A stretch of 42,443 nt of DNA from a virus, in IMG/VR virus record IMGVR_UViG_3300005096_000014, positions 1 to 42,443 of that record. One strand, given 5' to 3'. Position numbers and translations under genes: made by a program. A model generated the notes under the pieces. It was not told the origin of the DNA. It saw nothing but the letters and a program-made list of their open reading frames with translations, and did not search any database. The first letter of the stretch is position 1. Each line of letters starts with the position of its first letter. Of this stretch, positions 12,242 to 19,797 are shown piece after piece.

Positions 12242-13450
12242 ATGACTTATAGTAGCACAGTTCTTAAATATTTTACCGACTATTGCCCTGCTGCACTTGG
12301 GTTCTATAAGGATGGAAGAGCTTATGATAAGGGGTTATTCCAAGGTGGAATTGCTGCGCATGCTGTCCTAGAGGAGATTGGTCGAAGAGGCATCGTTGGT
12401 GGTAAAGAGGCTAAAGCTGCTGCTGATGCAGTCGTCGAGGAATTGATAACTAAAGGCAGAGCTTATAATAAAGTTTTAGAGCCTCCAATACCTCCTGAAT
12501 CAGCATTTGAAGGGCGTGAGGTGGCACTGAAGTATCTAGAGTACCATCCGATGATGGAGGATGATACTCATCATGAAATCGGAATTGCTATGGATAGCAA
12601 CGGTATCCTGTGTGATTATTATTCAGATGAGGCCCGTTACAGGGCTATCATTGACAGGGTTTATAGCCTCCGTGAGGGCGACGAAGACTGGGCAGGGAAT
12701 CTTATCGTAGTGAGTGATTGGAAATCTGCGTGGCCGACTAATGCCTCAGAGCTTGAGACATTGCAGCGCAAAGGTCAAGCGGTCCTTGCCTATAAAAAGT
12801 ACGGTCAGGATAAAGAAATTCAGGGGTTGCGGATGGAGGTTGTAAATATACGGACTGGAAGATCGTATCATAAAGACCTCTGGTTTGACTCATCAACAAT
12901 TGATCTTCTCAAAAAATGGGAGGAGGACATTTTAATGATTTGCCGGGCTGCCGATAAAACGACCACGCCACGGCCTGGGGCTAATTGTATTGGCTGCCCT
13001 TATGTGAATGCATGTCCAGATGGCTTTGAGTATGAGGGCGGGGTAGAAGATAATGCTATTGCGCTCGCATCACTAGAAGAAAATAGGAAAGCACTGATTA
13101 AGGAGCTTAAGATAGAGCTACAAGATGTTTCCAGAATGGAAATACCTGGTGGTTATGTAGGATACAAAGAACAAAGCAAGACGGAACAAACGGATGATGC
13201 TATTTACAGAATAATTGCAGGCTGGTATTTCAGTAGTGGGGCCAAGGAGGTAGTCGAGGAGGTTAAGACCACTCATGCAATGGAAGTGGGATTACTAAAA
13301 GCTCTTGGAATCGGGTCAGGGCAGATAAACTCACTAGCTAAAGCATTATTTGACAGCGACAATATGGAGCTACGAGCTGATTTCCTTGCCAATTGTCTTA
13401 AAGATGTCGGCTCCGTAAGGTTTGGAGTCTGGAAGGAGAAGGTAAAGTGA
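12242..13450 (+). CDS. PD-(D/E)XK nuclease of the RecB/Cas4 type with Fe-S cysteines
   Basis: The start at ATG 12242 (MTYSSTVLKYFTDYCP) follows AAAGGAGATACT; the frame extends upstream only through the SSB gene. The 402-residue product has His40 in AAHAVLEE, Asp138 in IDRVY, and Asp159-Trp-Lys161 in VVSDWKS, followed by QAVLAYKKYG: the RecB-like nuclease series. Cys249, Cys252 and Cys258 (NCIGCPYVNACP) with Cys15 match the four-cysteine [4Fe-4S] arrangement of Cas4/AddB nucleases. It probably degrades DNA ends for recombination. The next gene starts within its stop. Confidence 0.7.
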   Translation: MTYSSTVLKYFTDYCPAALGFYKDGRAYDKGLFQGGIAAHAVLEEIGRRGIVGGKEAKAAADAVVEELITKGRAYNKVLEPPIPPESAFEGREVALKYLEYHPMMEDDTHHEIGIAMDSNGILCDYYSDEARYRAIIDRVYSLREGDEDWAGNLIVVSDWKSAWPTNASELETLQRKGQAVLAYKKYGQDKEIQGLRMEVVNIRTGRSYHKDLWFDSSTIDLLKKWEEDILMICRAADKTTTPRPGANCIGCPYVNACPDGFEYEGGVEDNAIALASLEENRKALIKELKIELQDVSRMEIPGGYVGYKEQSKTEQTDDAIYRIIAGWYFSSGAKEVVEEVKTTHAMEVGLLKALGIGSGQINSLAKALFDSDNMELRADFLANCLKDVGSVRFGVWKEKVK

Positions 13451-14280
13451 CTAAATACTCTGGGATCGAAGGACTTGAGGGGCGTGAACAGGTAGGAGCT
13501 GTCGTTACTGCTGGGAAAAAATCAGGGCGAGGGTTCCCAGAAGAAACAGACCGATATCATATAGTTCAGCCACGCGAAGAGAATGGGGTTCGCCATCCAC
13601 ACCCTGCCTTTAGTCAATTTAATTCTGCTGGGTCCGAGCGACGTAAAGTAATAAGAGGAAATCTAGTCCATGCATACAAGGACGATTGCTTTGAAAGTTT
13701 CTTAAAAGCTCAGTCAATAGGACGTAAAATGCATCCAAACAAAAAGCCTTACTGTCTAGGAGATGGGGCTTTAGCTACTCGCTGGTCAGGCGATGACCCT
13801 GAAAAGTTTGACGAGATGGTATGCCCGAATAGGAGGTGCGAGTTTAGGCTGACTAAACCTCCAGCCTGCAAGCCTTTCCTGCGACTTTTGTTCCGGGTGA
13901 GGTGGTCTGAAGAGTCACATATGCCTTCTTTTTTGGTTAAATTCACATCCGGGTCATGGAATACAGCCGGTAATTTTAAGGGTTTTTTCGATTACTGGGA
14001 GAACGTAGCTAAGGAACTCGATATGAAGGAGTTTAAATTATTCGGGCTTCCAATCACTTTAACTTTGGCATACCAAACAAAACCAAGTGACAAAACAAAG
14101 TTTCCAGTAACTACAATAAGTTCTGAGGCTGACCCTATAGACTTTTTCATGCGTCAACAGGCAAACATGAAGGAGCTTGCGGGGAGTGATCTAATAGCTA
14201 TAACTGATGCCCAGGAACAAACACCAGAAGTAGTTTACGAAGATGTTAAGGCTATTTCTAAGCCATCAACATTGTTCTAA
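13447..14280 (+). CDS. phiC31 gp3-like protein (recombination directionality factor family?)
   Basis: The 277-residue product starts at GTG 13447, overlapping the previous stop. It contains CLGDGALATRWSGDD, VCPNRRCEF, PPACKPFLRLLFRVRW and GSWNTAGNFKGFF. I recognise this pattern from proteins annotated as phiC31 gp3-like recombination directionality factors; four cysteines probably bind zinc. No integrase is present here, and homologues beside RecB-like nucleases may do another DNA-repair job. The family call is from memory and only moderately sure. Confidence 0.45.
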   Translation: MTKYSGIEGLEGREQVGAVVTAGKKSGRGFPEETDRYHIVQPREENGVRHPHPAFSQFNSAGSERRKVIRGNLVHAYKDDCFESFLKAQSIGRKMHPNKKPYCLGDGALATRWSGDDPEKFDEMVCPNRRCEFRLTKPPACKPFLRLLFRVRWSEESHMPSFLVKFTSGSWNTAGNFKGFFDYWENVAKELDMKEFKLFGLPITLTLAYQTKPSDKTKFPVTTISSEADPIDFFMRQQANMKELAGSDLIAITDAQEQTPEVVYEDVKAISKPSTLF

Positions 14281-14290
14281 GGTGAAGCAG

Positions 14291-14482
14291 ATGTCTGAGC
14301 TTGTGTTTAAACATCCTGTTATAGGGCAAGAAGCCATATGTAGAGACGGCCTTGGTAGAGTTATCGCATTTAAAGATGAATTCCCATTTCAGTGGATTCA
14401 GGTATCAACGTACTATAATGACCGACAGTGCAAGTGGTCCCCGTGTAATGTATCTCTAGTAGAGATTAAAAAGGAGTCATAG
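14291..14482 (+). CDS. hypothetical 63-residue protein
   Basis: AAGGTGAAGCAG precedes ATG 14291 (MSELVFKHPVIGQEAICRDG); an upstream in-frame ATG at 14243 lies inside the preceding gene. The product is beta-rich, with YYNDRQCKWSPCNVSLVEIK near its end. It resembles small SH3-like barrels found in phages, but this is weak. Function unknown. Confidence 0.55.
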   Translation: MSELVFKHPVIGQEAICRDGLGRVIAFKDEFPFQWIQVSTYYNDRQCKWSPCNVSLVEIKKES

Positions 14483-14484
14483 AA

Positions 14485-15687
14485 ATGACAGACGAATTAG
14501 TAGTTATAAACGAGGGGCAGCTTGAAGCTCTAATTGGCACAGAAGGAGGGACTGACCAGATCCTTGAGAAGCTAAGGAATAAAGCGGCCGCTTACGAAGC
14601 AGACATTTCGACAGAAAAAGGTCGAAAAGACTTAAAGAGCTTTGCATTTAAGTTTACCAAGACCAAGACTGGATTGGTAAAATCAGGTGAAGACTTAATA
14701 GCAAAAGATAAGCTGAGAATAAAAACTATTAGCAAGGAGATTAAGAGGTACGAGGATGAGGTTGATAAAATAAAAACAGAAGTTCTCTCCCCGTTGACTA
14801 AGTGGGAGGCAATAGATAAGGCGCGTGTTGATAAAATAGAGACTGAGATTAAAGCCTTGAGGGGTTTCGAGGTGAGGGATCATGAGACAAGCGAAAGCGC
14901 ATTAGAGGCTCTAGAATCTCTTGAGAAATATGTTATCGAAGGGCCTGTAGATAGGTTCTTTCAGGAGTTCACAGATAAGGCAATCAGTATCCATAAAAGG
15001 GGAATGACAATTCTTAAGTCTAAATATATAATCCTTAAAAAAGAAGAGGACGACGCTGCTGAGGCGGCTAAGGCAGAGGCTGACCGCGTAGAACAGGAAC
15101 GCATTGATAGAGAGGCTAAGGTTGCAGAGCAGGCCGCCGAGAAGGCCAGAGAGGAAGAGAAGGAAGCTGCCAGGCTTGAAACCGAGCGAAAGGACAAAAT
15201 AGCCAGGGATGCAATCAATAAAGTCTTGAGGGATGGCGCAGAGAAAGAACGTCTTGCAAAAGAGGCTGCGGATAAAGTGCTAGACGATAGCATTGCTATT
15301 GAGATCGATGCCGAGTGGAAACGTCAAGAGACCGAGCAGGTTGCTAAAGATGCTGTGGCTAAGGCAGAGTCTGAAAAGATTGCAGCGAAGCTTCTAGCTG
15401 CAAAAGCAATTAAGGACAAGAAGGATGCAGCCAAGGAGGCTGAACAAGATAAGGCTGATGCAATCCAGGCTGAAAAGGACCGGCAGGCTAAAGAAGTTGC
15501 CGATAAACAATATGCTGAAGAACAAAGGTCTAAGGATCTAATTGCCAGGAAAAACATGGTAGAGTCATTAGTCTCTGACATAAACAATGCCCTATTGGAC
15601 TCAAGGTATGAAGGGTTGCAGTCAACCGAGAAGATAGCTGAAGCTATTATTGCTGGAGACATCCGTCACGTCAAGGTTGCGTTTTGA
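14485..15687 (+). CDS. long coiled-coil protein (DUF1351/TolA-like)
   Basis: AAAAAGGAGTCATAGAA precedes ATG 14485. The 400-residue product has an N-terminal helical domain (residues 1-180) and a long Ala/Glu/Lys/Arg coiled coil (about 185-370) rich in AAKAEADRVEQER-type repeats, ending RHVKVAF. Such proteins are often annotated as TolA-like only because of the composition. Several phages carry similar proteins beside recombination genes. The role is probably as a DNA-metabolism scaffold, but no activity can be assigned. Confidence 0.6.
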   Translation: MTDELVVINEGQLEALIGTEGGTDQILEKLRNKAAAYEADISTEKGRKDLKSFAFKFTKTKTGLVKSGEDLIAKDKLRIKTISKEIKRYEDEVDKIKTEVLSPLTKWEAIDKARVDKIETEIKALRGFEVRDHETSESALEALESLEKYVIEGPVDRFFQEFTDKAISIHKRGMTILKSKYIILKKEEDDAAEAAKAEADRVEQERIDREAKVAEQAAEKAREEEKEAARLETERKDKIARDAINKVLRDGAEKERLAKEAADKVLDDSIAIEIDAEWKRQETEQVAKDAVAKAESEKIAAKLLAAKAIKDKKDAAKEAEQDKADAIQAEKDRQAKEVADKQYAEEQRSKDLIARKNMVESLVSDINNALLDSRYEGLQSTEKIAEAIIAGDIRHVKVAF

Positions 15688-15920
15688 CCAAAACGCAAAT
15701 GGGTGCACTCATCACCATCAATAGCGCAGGAGGGGTTGTTGATGCTACGATTTTTGATGCTACACTCGTAAGATGGCTAGTGAGTATAGGTTGTGGGTAT
15801 GAGGCTAAGGACGGCTGTGAGTGTCACCACACAGGATGCAGAAACCACGTCCTGCACCCTTGCGAGGAATGTGGAAGGGTTATGGCTCAAGGATCAGTTT
15901 TTGTAGCGAAATATGGCTGA
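15684..15920 (+). CDS. hypothetical zinc-binding 78-residue protein
   Basis: A TTG at 15684 overlaps the upstream stop (TTGA); ATG 15699 is the alternative. Residues about 37-66 hold GCGYEAKDGCECHHTGCRNH and PCEECGRV, seven cysteines and several histidines suited to two zinc ions. It is a further member of the small metal-binding proteins of this phage. Confidence 0.5.
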   Translation: MTKTQMGALITINSAGGVVDATIFDATLVRWLVSIGCGYEAKDGCECHHTGCRNHVLHPCEECGRVMAQGSVFVAKYG

Positions 15921-15954
15921 GAAGAAAAATAGCTACGTCAAGGTTGAGTTTTAA
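15913..15954 (+). CDS. possible 13-residue peptide repeating the upstream C-terminus
   Basis: ATG 15913 overlaps the previous stop and encodes MAEKKNSYVKVEF. Its last residues repeat the end of the 400-residue coiled-coil protein (HVKVAF), and the DNA keeps ACGTCAAGGTTG in both places. It may be a duplicated gene end rather than a functional peptide. Confidence 0.25.
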   Translation: MAEKKNSYVKVEF

Positions 15955-15961
15955 AACTTAT

Positions 15962-16085
15962 AATGGCGACCCTCCCAACCTGGTGTAGGGAGTCAAGAAC
16001 AGGCCGCATCTTAGCAGTTCGAGTCTGCAATCGCTGGGTAGGCGTGAAATGTGGCTGGAGCTAAGTTCGATTCTTAGCCGCCATT
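15962..16085 (+). ncRNA. tRNA-like RNA with two T-arms
   Basis: AATGGCG (15962-15968) pairs with CGCCATT (16079-16085) like an acceptor stem. CTCCC/GGGAG (15972-15976/15988-15992) encloses AACCTGGTGTA, like a D-arm. AAGA/TCTT (15995-15998/16009-16012) has a 10-nt loop in the anticodon position. GCAG-TTCGAGT-CTGC (16014-16028) and GCTAAG-TTCGATT-CTTAGC (16060-16078) are both T-arm-like; the second abuts the acceptor strand as in a real tRNA. The whole is 124 nt and has no CCA. It may be a tRNA mimic, or two decayed tRNA genes run together. Confidence 0.5.
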
Positions 16086-16109
16086 TAAAAAAATAAAGGA
16101 GAAGGTAAT

Positions 16110-16331
16110 ATGAAAGCAAAATTAATTAGGTATGAACGATTAGTAAATACTGGAAACTTCACCCATGAAAAATATGGCATAGATGTGGAGCTGGATAAGG
16201 GTGAAAGTGCTGACGAAGGAATCATAGCAGCTAAAGCATTTGTTGATAGACAGATTCATCAGCCAAATAGCCAAGAGCGTGCAATAGCTATGTCTGTAAT
16301 CCAGTTTGATAACGAAGAGCCTCCATTCTAA
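16110..16331 (+). CDS. hypothetical 73-residue protein
   Basis: AAAGGAGAAGGTAAT precedes ATG 16110. The product (MKAKLIRYERLVNTGNFTHE) reads KYGIDVELDKGESADEGIIA and is an alpha/beta protein ending in FDNEEPPF. Its layout resembles small phage proteins of unknown function that carry a VELDxGE motif. Not further assigned. Confidence 0.6.
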   Translation: MKAKLIRYERLVNTGNFTHEKYGIDVELDKGESADEGIIAAKAFVDRQIHQPNSQERAIAMSVIQFDNEEPPF

Positions 16332-16370
16332 CAGAGGCATATGCGTTAAAGTCTGAAGGATGATGAACAT

Positions 16371-16568
16371 ATGAACTTTGACAGAACAAGTTCTGAATAC
16401 CGTAAGGGCGTGGATAGAGAATTTGCAGATCAATATAAAATGGTGAGGTGTCCCACTTGCAAAGGTTCTGGTGATAACTCTAAATCAGAACTTGGTAGTT
16501 GGACTATAAGGAGAATTGTTGATTGCCCCAGGTGCTACGGCCGAGGGCAGGTTATGGTGGAACGATGA
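16371..16568 (+). CDS. DnaJ-type zinc-finger small protein
   Basis: GAAGGATGATGAACAT precedes ATG 16371. The 65-residue product has CPTCKGSG (residues about 27-34) and CPRCYGRG (53-60), two CxxCxGxG repeats as in the DnaJ zinc-binding region, but there is no J domain. It should bind one zinc ion. It ends as ATGA with the next frame. Confidence 0.6.
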   Translation: MNFDRTSSEYRKGVDREFADQYKMVRCPTCKGSGDNSKSELGSWTIRRIVDCPRCYGRGQVMVER

Positions 16569-16591
16569 TGGAGACTAAGGGAGAACACGTA

Positions 16592-16879
16592 ATGGAAATT
16601 AAAGTAGAGTCACAGAGACTGAAGGAATTAGAGCGCGCGGAGGCAAAATTATCGGCCCTTGAAGCCGGTGGCGTCGGTTATTGGGAGAATTATGACAACT
16701 CGTTATCTGAGTATTGGGATGAAATTGAGCGTGAAGACAAAATAGATCAATTATTAGATGGCCTGGAAGAAGTTTTTTGTGACAAAGCGTTTATTTTTGG
16801 AGAAGAAATGCGTGCGCCTGCAATTGCTCTATTTTACAGAATGGGTGTGACTTTCAACCCCGAAAAGGAGGTCCGATAA
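16592..16879 (+). CDS. hypothetical 95-residue acidic protein
   Basis: The start at ATG 16592 (MEIKVESQRLKELERAEAKL) is chosen for AAGGGAGAA 7 nt upstream; ATG 16565, overlapping the previous stop, is the alternative. The product begins with a short coiled coil and continues with an acidic helical part (EIEREDKIDQLLDGLEEVFC). Not recognised. Confidence 0.5.
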   Translation: MEIKVESQRLKELERAEAKLSALEAGGVGYWENYDNSLSEYWDEIEREDKIDQLLDGLEEVFCDKAFIFGEEMRAPAIALFYRMGVTFNPEKEVR

Positions 16880-17079
16880 TGCATATAATCTTATCAAAAA
16901 AAGAGTATGAAGAACTGTTGGCTTATAAAGCGAAGTTTTTGAATGATAAGCATAAACACATTAAGTATATTGAGGCAAATTACCTTTTTGGTAGTATCAA
17001 CACTTATGAGTCTGCTTCAGGTCTGAGTGTTACTGAAGAGTTTAGAGAAGGGTGGCAGGCAGCTAGGAGGCTTAAATGA
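16879..17079 (+). CDS. hypothetical 66-residue protein
   Basis: AAAAGGAGGTCCGATA precedes ATG 16879, and the codon shares its A with the upstream stop. The product begins MHIILSKKEYEELLAYKAKF, a coiled-coil-like helix, and ends EEFREGWQAARRLK. No motif recognised. Confidence 0.55.
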   Translation: MHIILSKKEYEELLAYKAKFLNDKHKHIKYIEANYLFGSINTYESASGLSVTEEFREGWQAARRLK

Positions 17080-17312
17080 CCAAAGTAACTTTCGCATTAA
17101 TAACCGGGTTATTCCTGATTTTAGGCATTCAGCTCTTTCACATACAAGATCTAAAGGTTGCTAACAATCTACTAGAGACCCAAAGGGACACCCTAGAGCC
17201 TGAACTCCCCTCAGGCGTAACCACCCCGCTGACACCTGAAACGGTGATGGTAGTAAATTTATTTTGTTCCTCCTGGGAGGAATTAATATCAGCAGAAGGA
17301 GAAACAAAATAA
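17076..17312 (+). CDS. single-span membrane protein
   Basis: ATG 17076 overlaps the previous stop (ATGA) behind GGAGG. The 78-residue product has one N-terminal membrane segment (residues 4-22, VTFALITGLFLILGIQLFHI) and a short acidic outer part. It resembles an inner-membrane spanin in layout, but it lies away from the lysis cassette and the outer part is short. Function open. Confidence 0.5.
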   Translation: MTKVTFALITGLFLILGIQLFHIQDLKVANNLLETQRDTLEPELPSGVTTPLTPETVMVVNLFCSSWEELISAEGETK

Positions 17313-17710
17313 TGAAAGTATATCTAGGTGGAACATGGAATAAGTCGACATGGCGAAACAGGATTATTCCAATGCTTAAAATTGACTTTTTCAACCCGGT
17401 TGTTGAAGATTGGACGCCAGATTGGATTGAAAAAGAGTTAAATCAGCGAGAAACCTGTGATTTTGTGTTGTACGTCATCACACCCAAGATGACTGAGACA
17501 TACTCAATAGCTGAAGTTGTTGACGATAGCAATAAGCGTCCTAAAGCAACTATTTTGGTTAGATTACGTCATGATGACACGGAAAGCTTTAACGAAGCAC
17601 AATGGAAATCACTCAATGCAGTAGCACAGCTAGTAGCTAACAATGGAGGCTCTGCTTTTACTAGCTTAGAATCAGCCTCAAGCTTCATAAATAAAATGGG
17701 TTTAAAGTGA
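17312..17710 (+). CDS. nucleoside 2-deoxyribosyltransferase-like protein
   Basis: AGAAGGAGAAACAAAATA precedes ATG 17312. The 132-residue product (MKVYLGGTWNKSTWRNRIIP) carries FFNPVVEDW (residues 26-34), CDFVLYVITPKMTETYSIAE (49-68) with the candidate catalytic Glu68, the pattern of the NDT-like Rossmann family. Such enzymes exchange bases between deoxynucleosides or cleave dNMP; in phages they may recycle host nucleotides or create modified ones. The fold is quite sure, the substrate is not. Confidence 0.65.
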   Translation: MKVYLGGTWNKSTWRNRIIPMLKIDFFNPVVEDWTPDWIEKELNQRETCDFVLYVITPKMTETYSIAEVVDDSNKRPKATILVRLRHDDTESFNEAQWKSLNAVAQLVANNGGSAFTSLESASSFINKMGLK

Positions 17711-17886
17711 TCAAATACAAAGTATTCAAAACCTCGGAAGAGTTCGAGGTTTGGCAAATGGGATGCTCTCCAAATATAATCCAAATATTCCCGCTGAGCT
17801 TATCAGCGTCGATCAAAGGGGAGGAGCAGTCCTTTGATATGGAAACACAGGTAGGCTGTTTTGTTACGTATAGTGATGTTGGATAA
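17707..17886 (+). CDS. hypothetical 59-residue protein
   Basis: GTG 17707 overlaps the previous stop (GTGA), and the frame ends at TAA 17884-17886, which shares its last A with the next ATG. The product reads MIKYKVFKTSEEFEVWQMGC followed by SPNIIQIFPLSLS and FVTYSDVG. Short beta-alpha-beta phage proteins of this look are common, but the function is unknown. Confidence 0.6.
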   Translation: MIKYKVFKTSEEFEVWQMGCSPNIIQIFPLSLSASIKGEEQSFDMETQVGCFVTYSDVG

Positions 17887-18335
17887 TGAATATCACGATC
17901 GTAACTCACAGGATAATTACAATCGAAGTTGATAGTAGCGAGCTTAGATTCACAGGCTTCATCTACAGGAAGCCTGTGTTAACTAAAATGCCGGTAGTCG
18001 ATTTTCAAGACAAAAGTCTTGAAGAGATTGAGAGTAATTACGGTAGAAACACAGCTCTATATGTGTACAATAAAGCTTGTGAAGGAAAGGACTTAACAGC
18101 GCCTCTCAACGTTCCTGATATCCAGACTCAATCTTTTATTGACTTCATGGTCATAGACGATCCTGGAAGCTCTCTTAGTATTTACTTGCACGCTAATAAA
18201 TATGTACAGGCCAAAGAAGACGTGCTGGTCTTAAAGGCTAGGACTGATGCTTATATTGAGCATGAAGCAAAGGAAGCTTGGGTGAAATTCAACATTAATA
18301 GATTCAGAGACGCTTATTTTAACAAAGGAGACTAA
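17886..18335 (+). CDS. hypothetical 149-residue protein
   Basis: ATG 17886 overlaps the previous TAA. The product is alpha/beta at the N-terminus (IITIEVDSSELRFTGFIYRK) with a helical, basic C-terminus (HEAKEAWVKFNINRFRDAYF). No motif recognised. Confidence 0.55.
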   Translation: MNITIVTHRIITIEVDSSELRFTGFIYRKPVLTKMPVVDFQDKSLEEIESNYGRNTALYVYNKACEGKDLTAPLNVPDIQTQSFIDFMVIDDPGSSLSIYLHANKYVQAKEDVLVLKARTDAYIEHEAKEAWVKFNINRFRDAYFNKGD

Positions 18336-18338
18336 ATT

Positions 18339-18749
18339 ATGAGAAAAAAGACATTGTGGTTAACCGTAGGATTACCACGAAGTGGTAAAACAACTTGGGC
18401 AAAAGAACAGGGGATGCCTATCGTAAATCCTGATTCAGTTAGGCTTGCGCTACATGGGCAAAGATATCAATCTTTAGCAGAGCCTTTTGTTTGGGCTATT
18501 GCAAAGTTAATGGTCAGAGCATTATTCCTTGCTGGTCATGATGCTGTTATTGTTGATGCTACAAACAATTCTATTAAGCGTCGAAAATTATGGAAGGGTT
18601 CATGGGAGCTGAAAAGTTTTACTCTTACAACGAGCAAACAAAAATGCATTGATAGAGCAAGAGCTATTGATGATGAAGAGATAATCCCCATTATCGAACG
18701 GATGGCGAAGGAACATCAACCGGTACAACCTAACGAATTCAGTTCATAA
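18339..18749 (+). CDS. P-loop kinase of the polynucleotide-kinase type
   Basis: AAAGGAGACTAAATT precedes ATG 18339. The 136-residue product has Walker A GLPRSGKTTW (residues 11-20), a helix with NPDSVRLALHG (30-40) and VIVDATNNSIKRR (70-82), as in the AAA_33/T4 PNK-like and zeta-toxin kinases, where the Asp near 73 helps catalysis. T4 PNK repairs RNA or DNA ends; here there is no phosphatase domain. It may act on RNA ends or nucleotides. It is the last gene of the rightward unit and converges with the lysis genes. Confidence 0.65.
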   Translation: MRKKTLWLTVGLPRSGKTTWAKEQGMPIVNPDSVRLALHGQRYQSLAEPFVWAIAKLMVRALFLAGHDAVIVDATNNSIKRRKLWKGSWELKSFTLTTSKQKCIDRARAIDDEEIIPIIERMAKEHQPVQPNEFSS

Positions 18750-18768
18750 AAAGTTATAAGCAGCCTAG

Positions 18769-19161
18769 CTAGTTTTTTGATAGTCGGCTTCCGAACCAGG
18801 ATGAAATAACCCCTTCCAGGAATAGCCTGGAGCCTTCATTAAGCTTCATCTCAGTAAACATCTCAGTCCCTATCAGCCCTAAGCCGATAATTACGGTAAG
18901 GGGCCTGATAGCAGCCCTAATATCAACTACCCATTGCCCCGGCTCACCAATCACGTCCCGGTTAAAGAACTTGGTCTGGGCTTCCTTAAGCTCTGACATC
19001 GACTTGACATAACCTGGGAGCACTTCAGGGTTTGTAGTTGCTAGAGATCCCATTGTCCGCTCCGGCGTGTCGGCCTCACCATTGATAAACTTTTTCTTAA
19101 CAAAGTCGAACGCCGGAGGGATTATCAGTGATCCAAGGCTTACGATGGCATCAAGGATCAT
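18769..19161 (-). CDS. holin-like membrane protein
   Basis: The 130-residue product starts at ATG 19161, overlapping the upstream stop by 4 nt. It has a hydrophobic N-terminus (MILDAIVSLGSLIIPPAFDF) and a clear membrane segment at residues about 86-104 (AIRPLTVIIGLGLIGTEMFT). IRAAIRPLTV resembles the GTA-type three-span holin family. Next to endolysin and other small membrane proteins, a holin or antiholin role is likely. It is the last gene of the late operon. Confidence 0.5.
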   Translation of the reverse strand: MILDAIVSLGSLIIPPAFDFVKKKFINGEADTPERTMGSLATTNPEVLPGYVKSMSELKEAQTKFFNRDVIGEPGQWVVDIRAAIRPLTVIIGLGLIGTEMFTEMKLNEGSRLFLEGVISSWFGSRLSKN

Positions 19162-19418
19162 TTTTTATTAATATACTTGTAGAAGGTCTTCAGGAGCTGG
19201 TCAAGGACTGCCGTGACCCCTGCACTTGCCATTGTGTAAATCGCAGGCGGAACACCTGAGCTGCCATCCCCAGAGGCTCCGATAAGGCCAAGTAGCGCGC
19301 CGATTACAACAGTTCGAGTAAACTTCCACCAGTTCCACTCTTCCCCGTTCTGAACTTTCGCAACATATGTCGATAAATTAACCGCTAATGCCCCTATCAA
19401 ACTTAAAAGTATTTCCAT
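19158..19418 (-). CDS. small membrane protein of the lysis cassette
   Basis: The 86-residue product begins MEILLSLIGALAVNLSTYVA, a membrane segment; a second lies at residues about 33-48 (TRTVVIGALLGLIGASG), and a weaker third may follow. It ends with a basic tail (LLKTFYKYINKK). ATG 19418 is behind AAGAGGTAGATT. It is directly downstream of the endolysin, which fits a holin. It may work with the gene at 18769. Confidence 0.5.
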   Translation of the reverse strand: MEILLSLIGALAVNLSTYVAKVQNGEEWNWWKFTRTVVIGALLGLIGASGDGSSGVPPAIYTMASAGVTAVLDQLLKTFYKYINKK

Positions 19419-19428
19419 AATCTACCTC

Positions 19429-19794
19429 TTAATAAAGCCATGCAACATCATTGGCTAAGTTTTTATCCACGTCAATGTGAATAAATGTTTTTGCAATTCC
19501 AATCCGGTTAACATTTTGCTTGATAGCGGCAGCAAGGATATTGTACCTACCGCGAGAACCGTTAATTTTGATATCAGCAGCAGTTCCCTTTAGATGAGCA
19601 GAGTTTTCGGCTCCACCCTGTTTTTTATTCCACTCCTTGCACCGGCATCCGCTTTCTATAGTGATTGGGCCTACTAGTTCGCGCATGTAGTCGAGCGTCG
19701 TCACAAGTTTAGGGGACACCTCATTAAAGCCACAGCCACATTTGCACTCAAATTCTTCAAGCTTAAAGTATTTGCCTATCTGCTCATTTGCCAT
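19429..19794 (-). CDS. endolysin, peptidase M15 (D-Ala-D-Ala carboxypeptidase type)
   Basis: The 121-residue product (MANEQIGKYFKLEEFECKCG) carries the M15 zinc site: SAHLKGTAAD gives His67 and Asp74, and FIHIDVD gives His106. The N-terminal ECKCGCG and ESGCRC pairs are usual in the M15A/Peptidase_M15_3 group. It would cut peptide crosslinks of host murein at the end of infection. There is no signal peptide, so a holin must release it; suitable small membrane proteins lie on both sides. Confidence 0.8.
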   Translation of the reverse strand: MANEQIGKYFKLEEFECKCGCGFNEVSPKLVTTLDYMRELVGPITIESGCRCKEWNKKQGGAENSAHLKGTAADIKINGSRGRYNILAAAIKQNVNRIGIAKTFIHIDVDKNLANDVAWLY

Positions 19795-19797
19795 AGT

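Noticed and set aside
14485-15687. TolA envelope protein
   Set aside because: There is no membrane segment or TolA C-terminal domain; the similarity is only coiled-coil composition.
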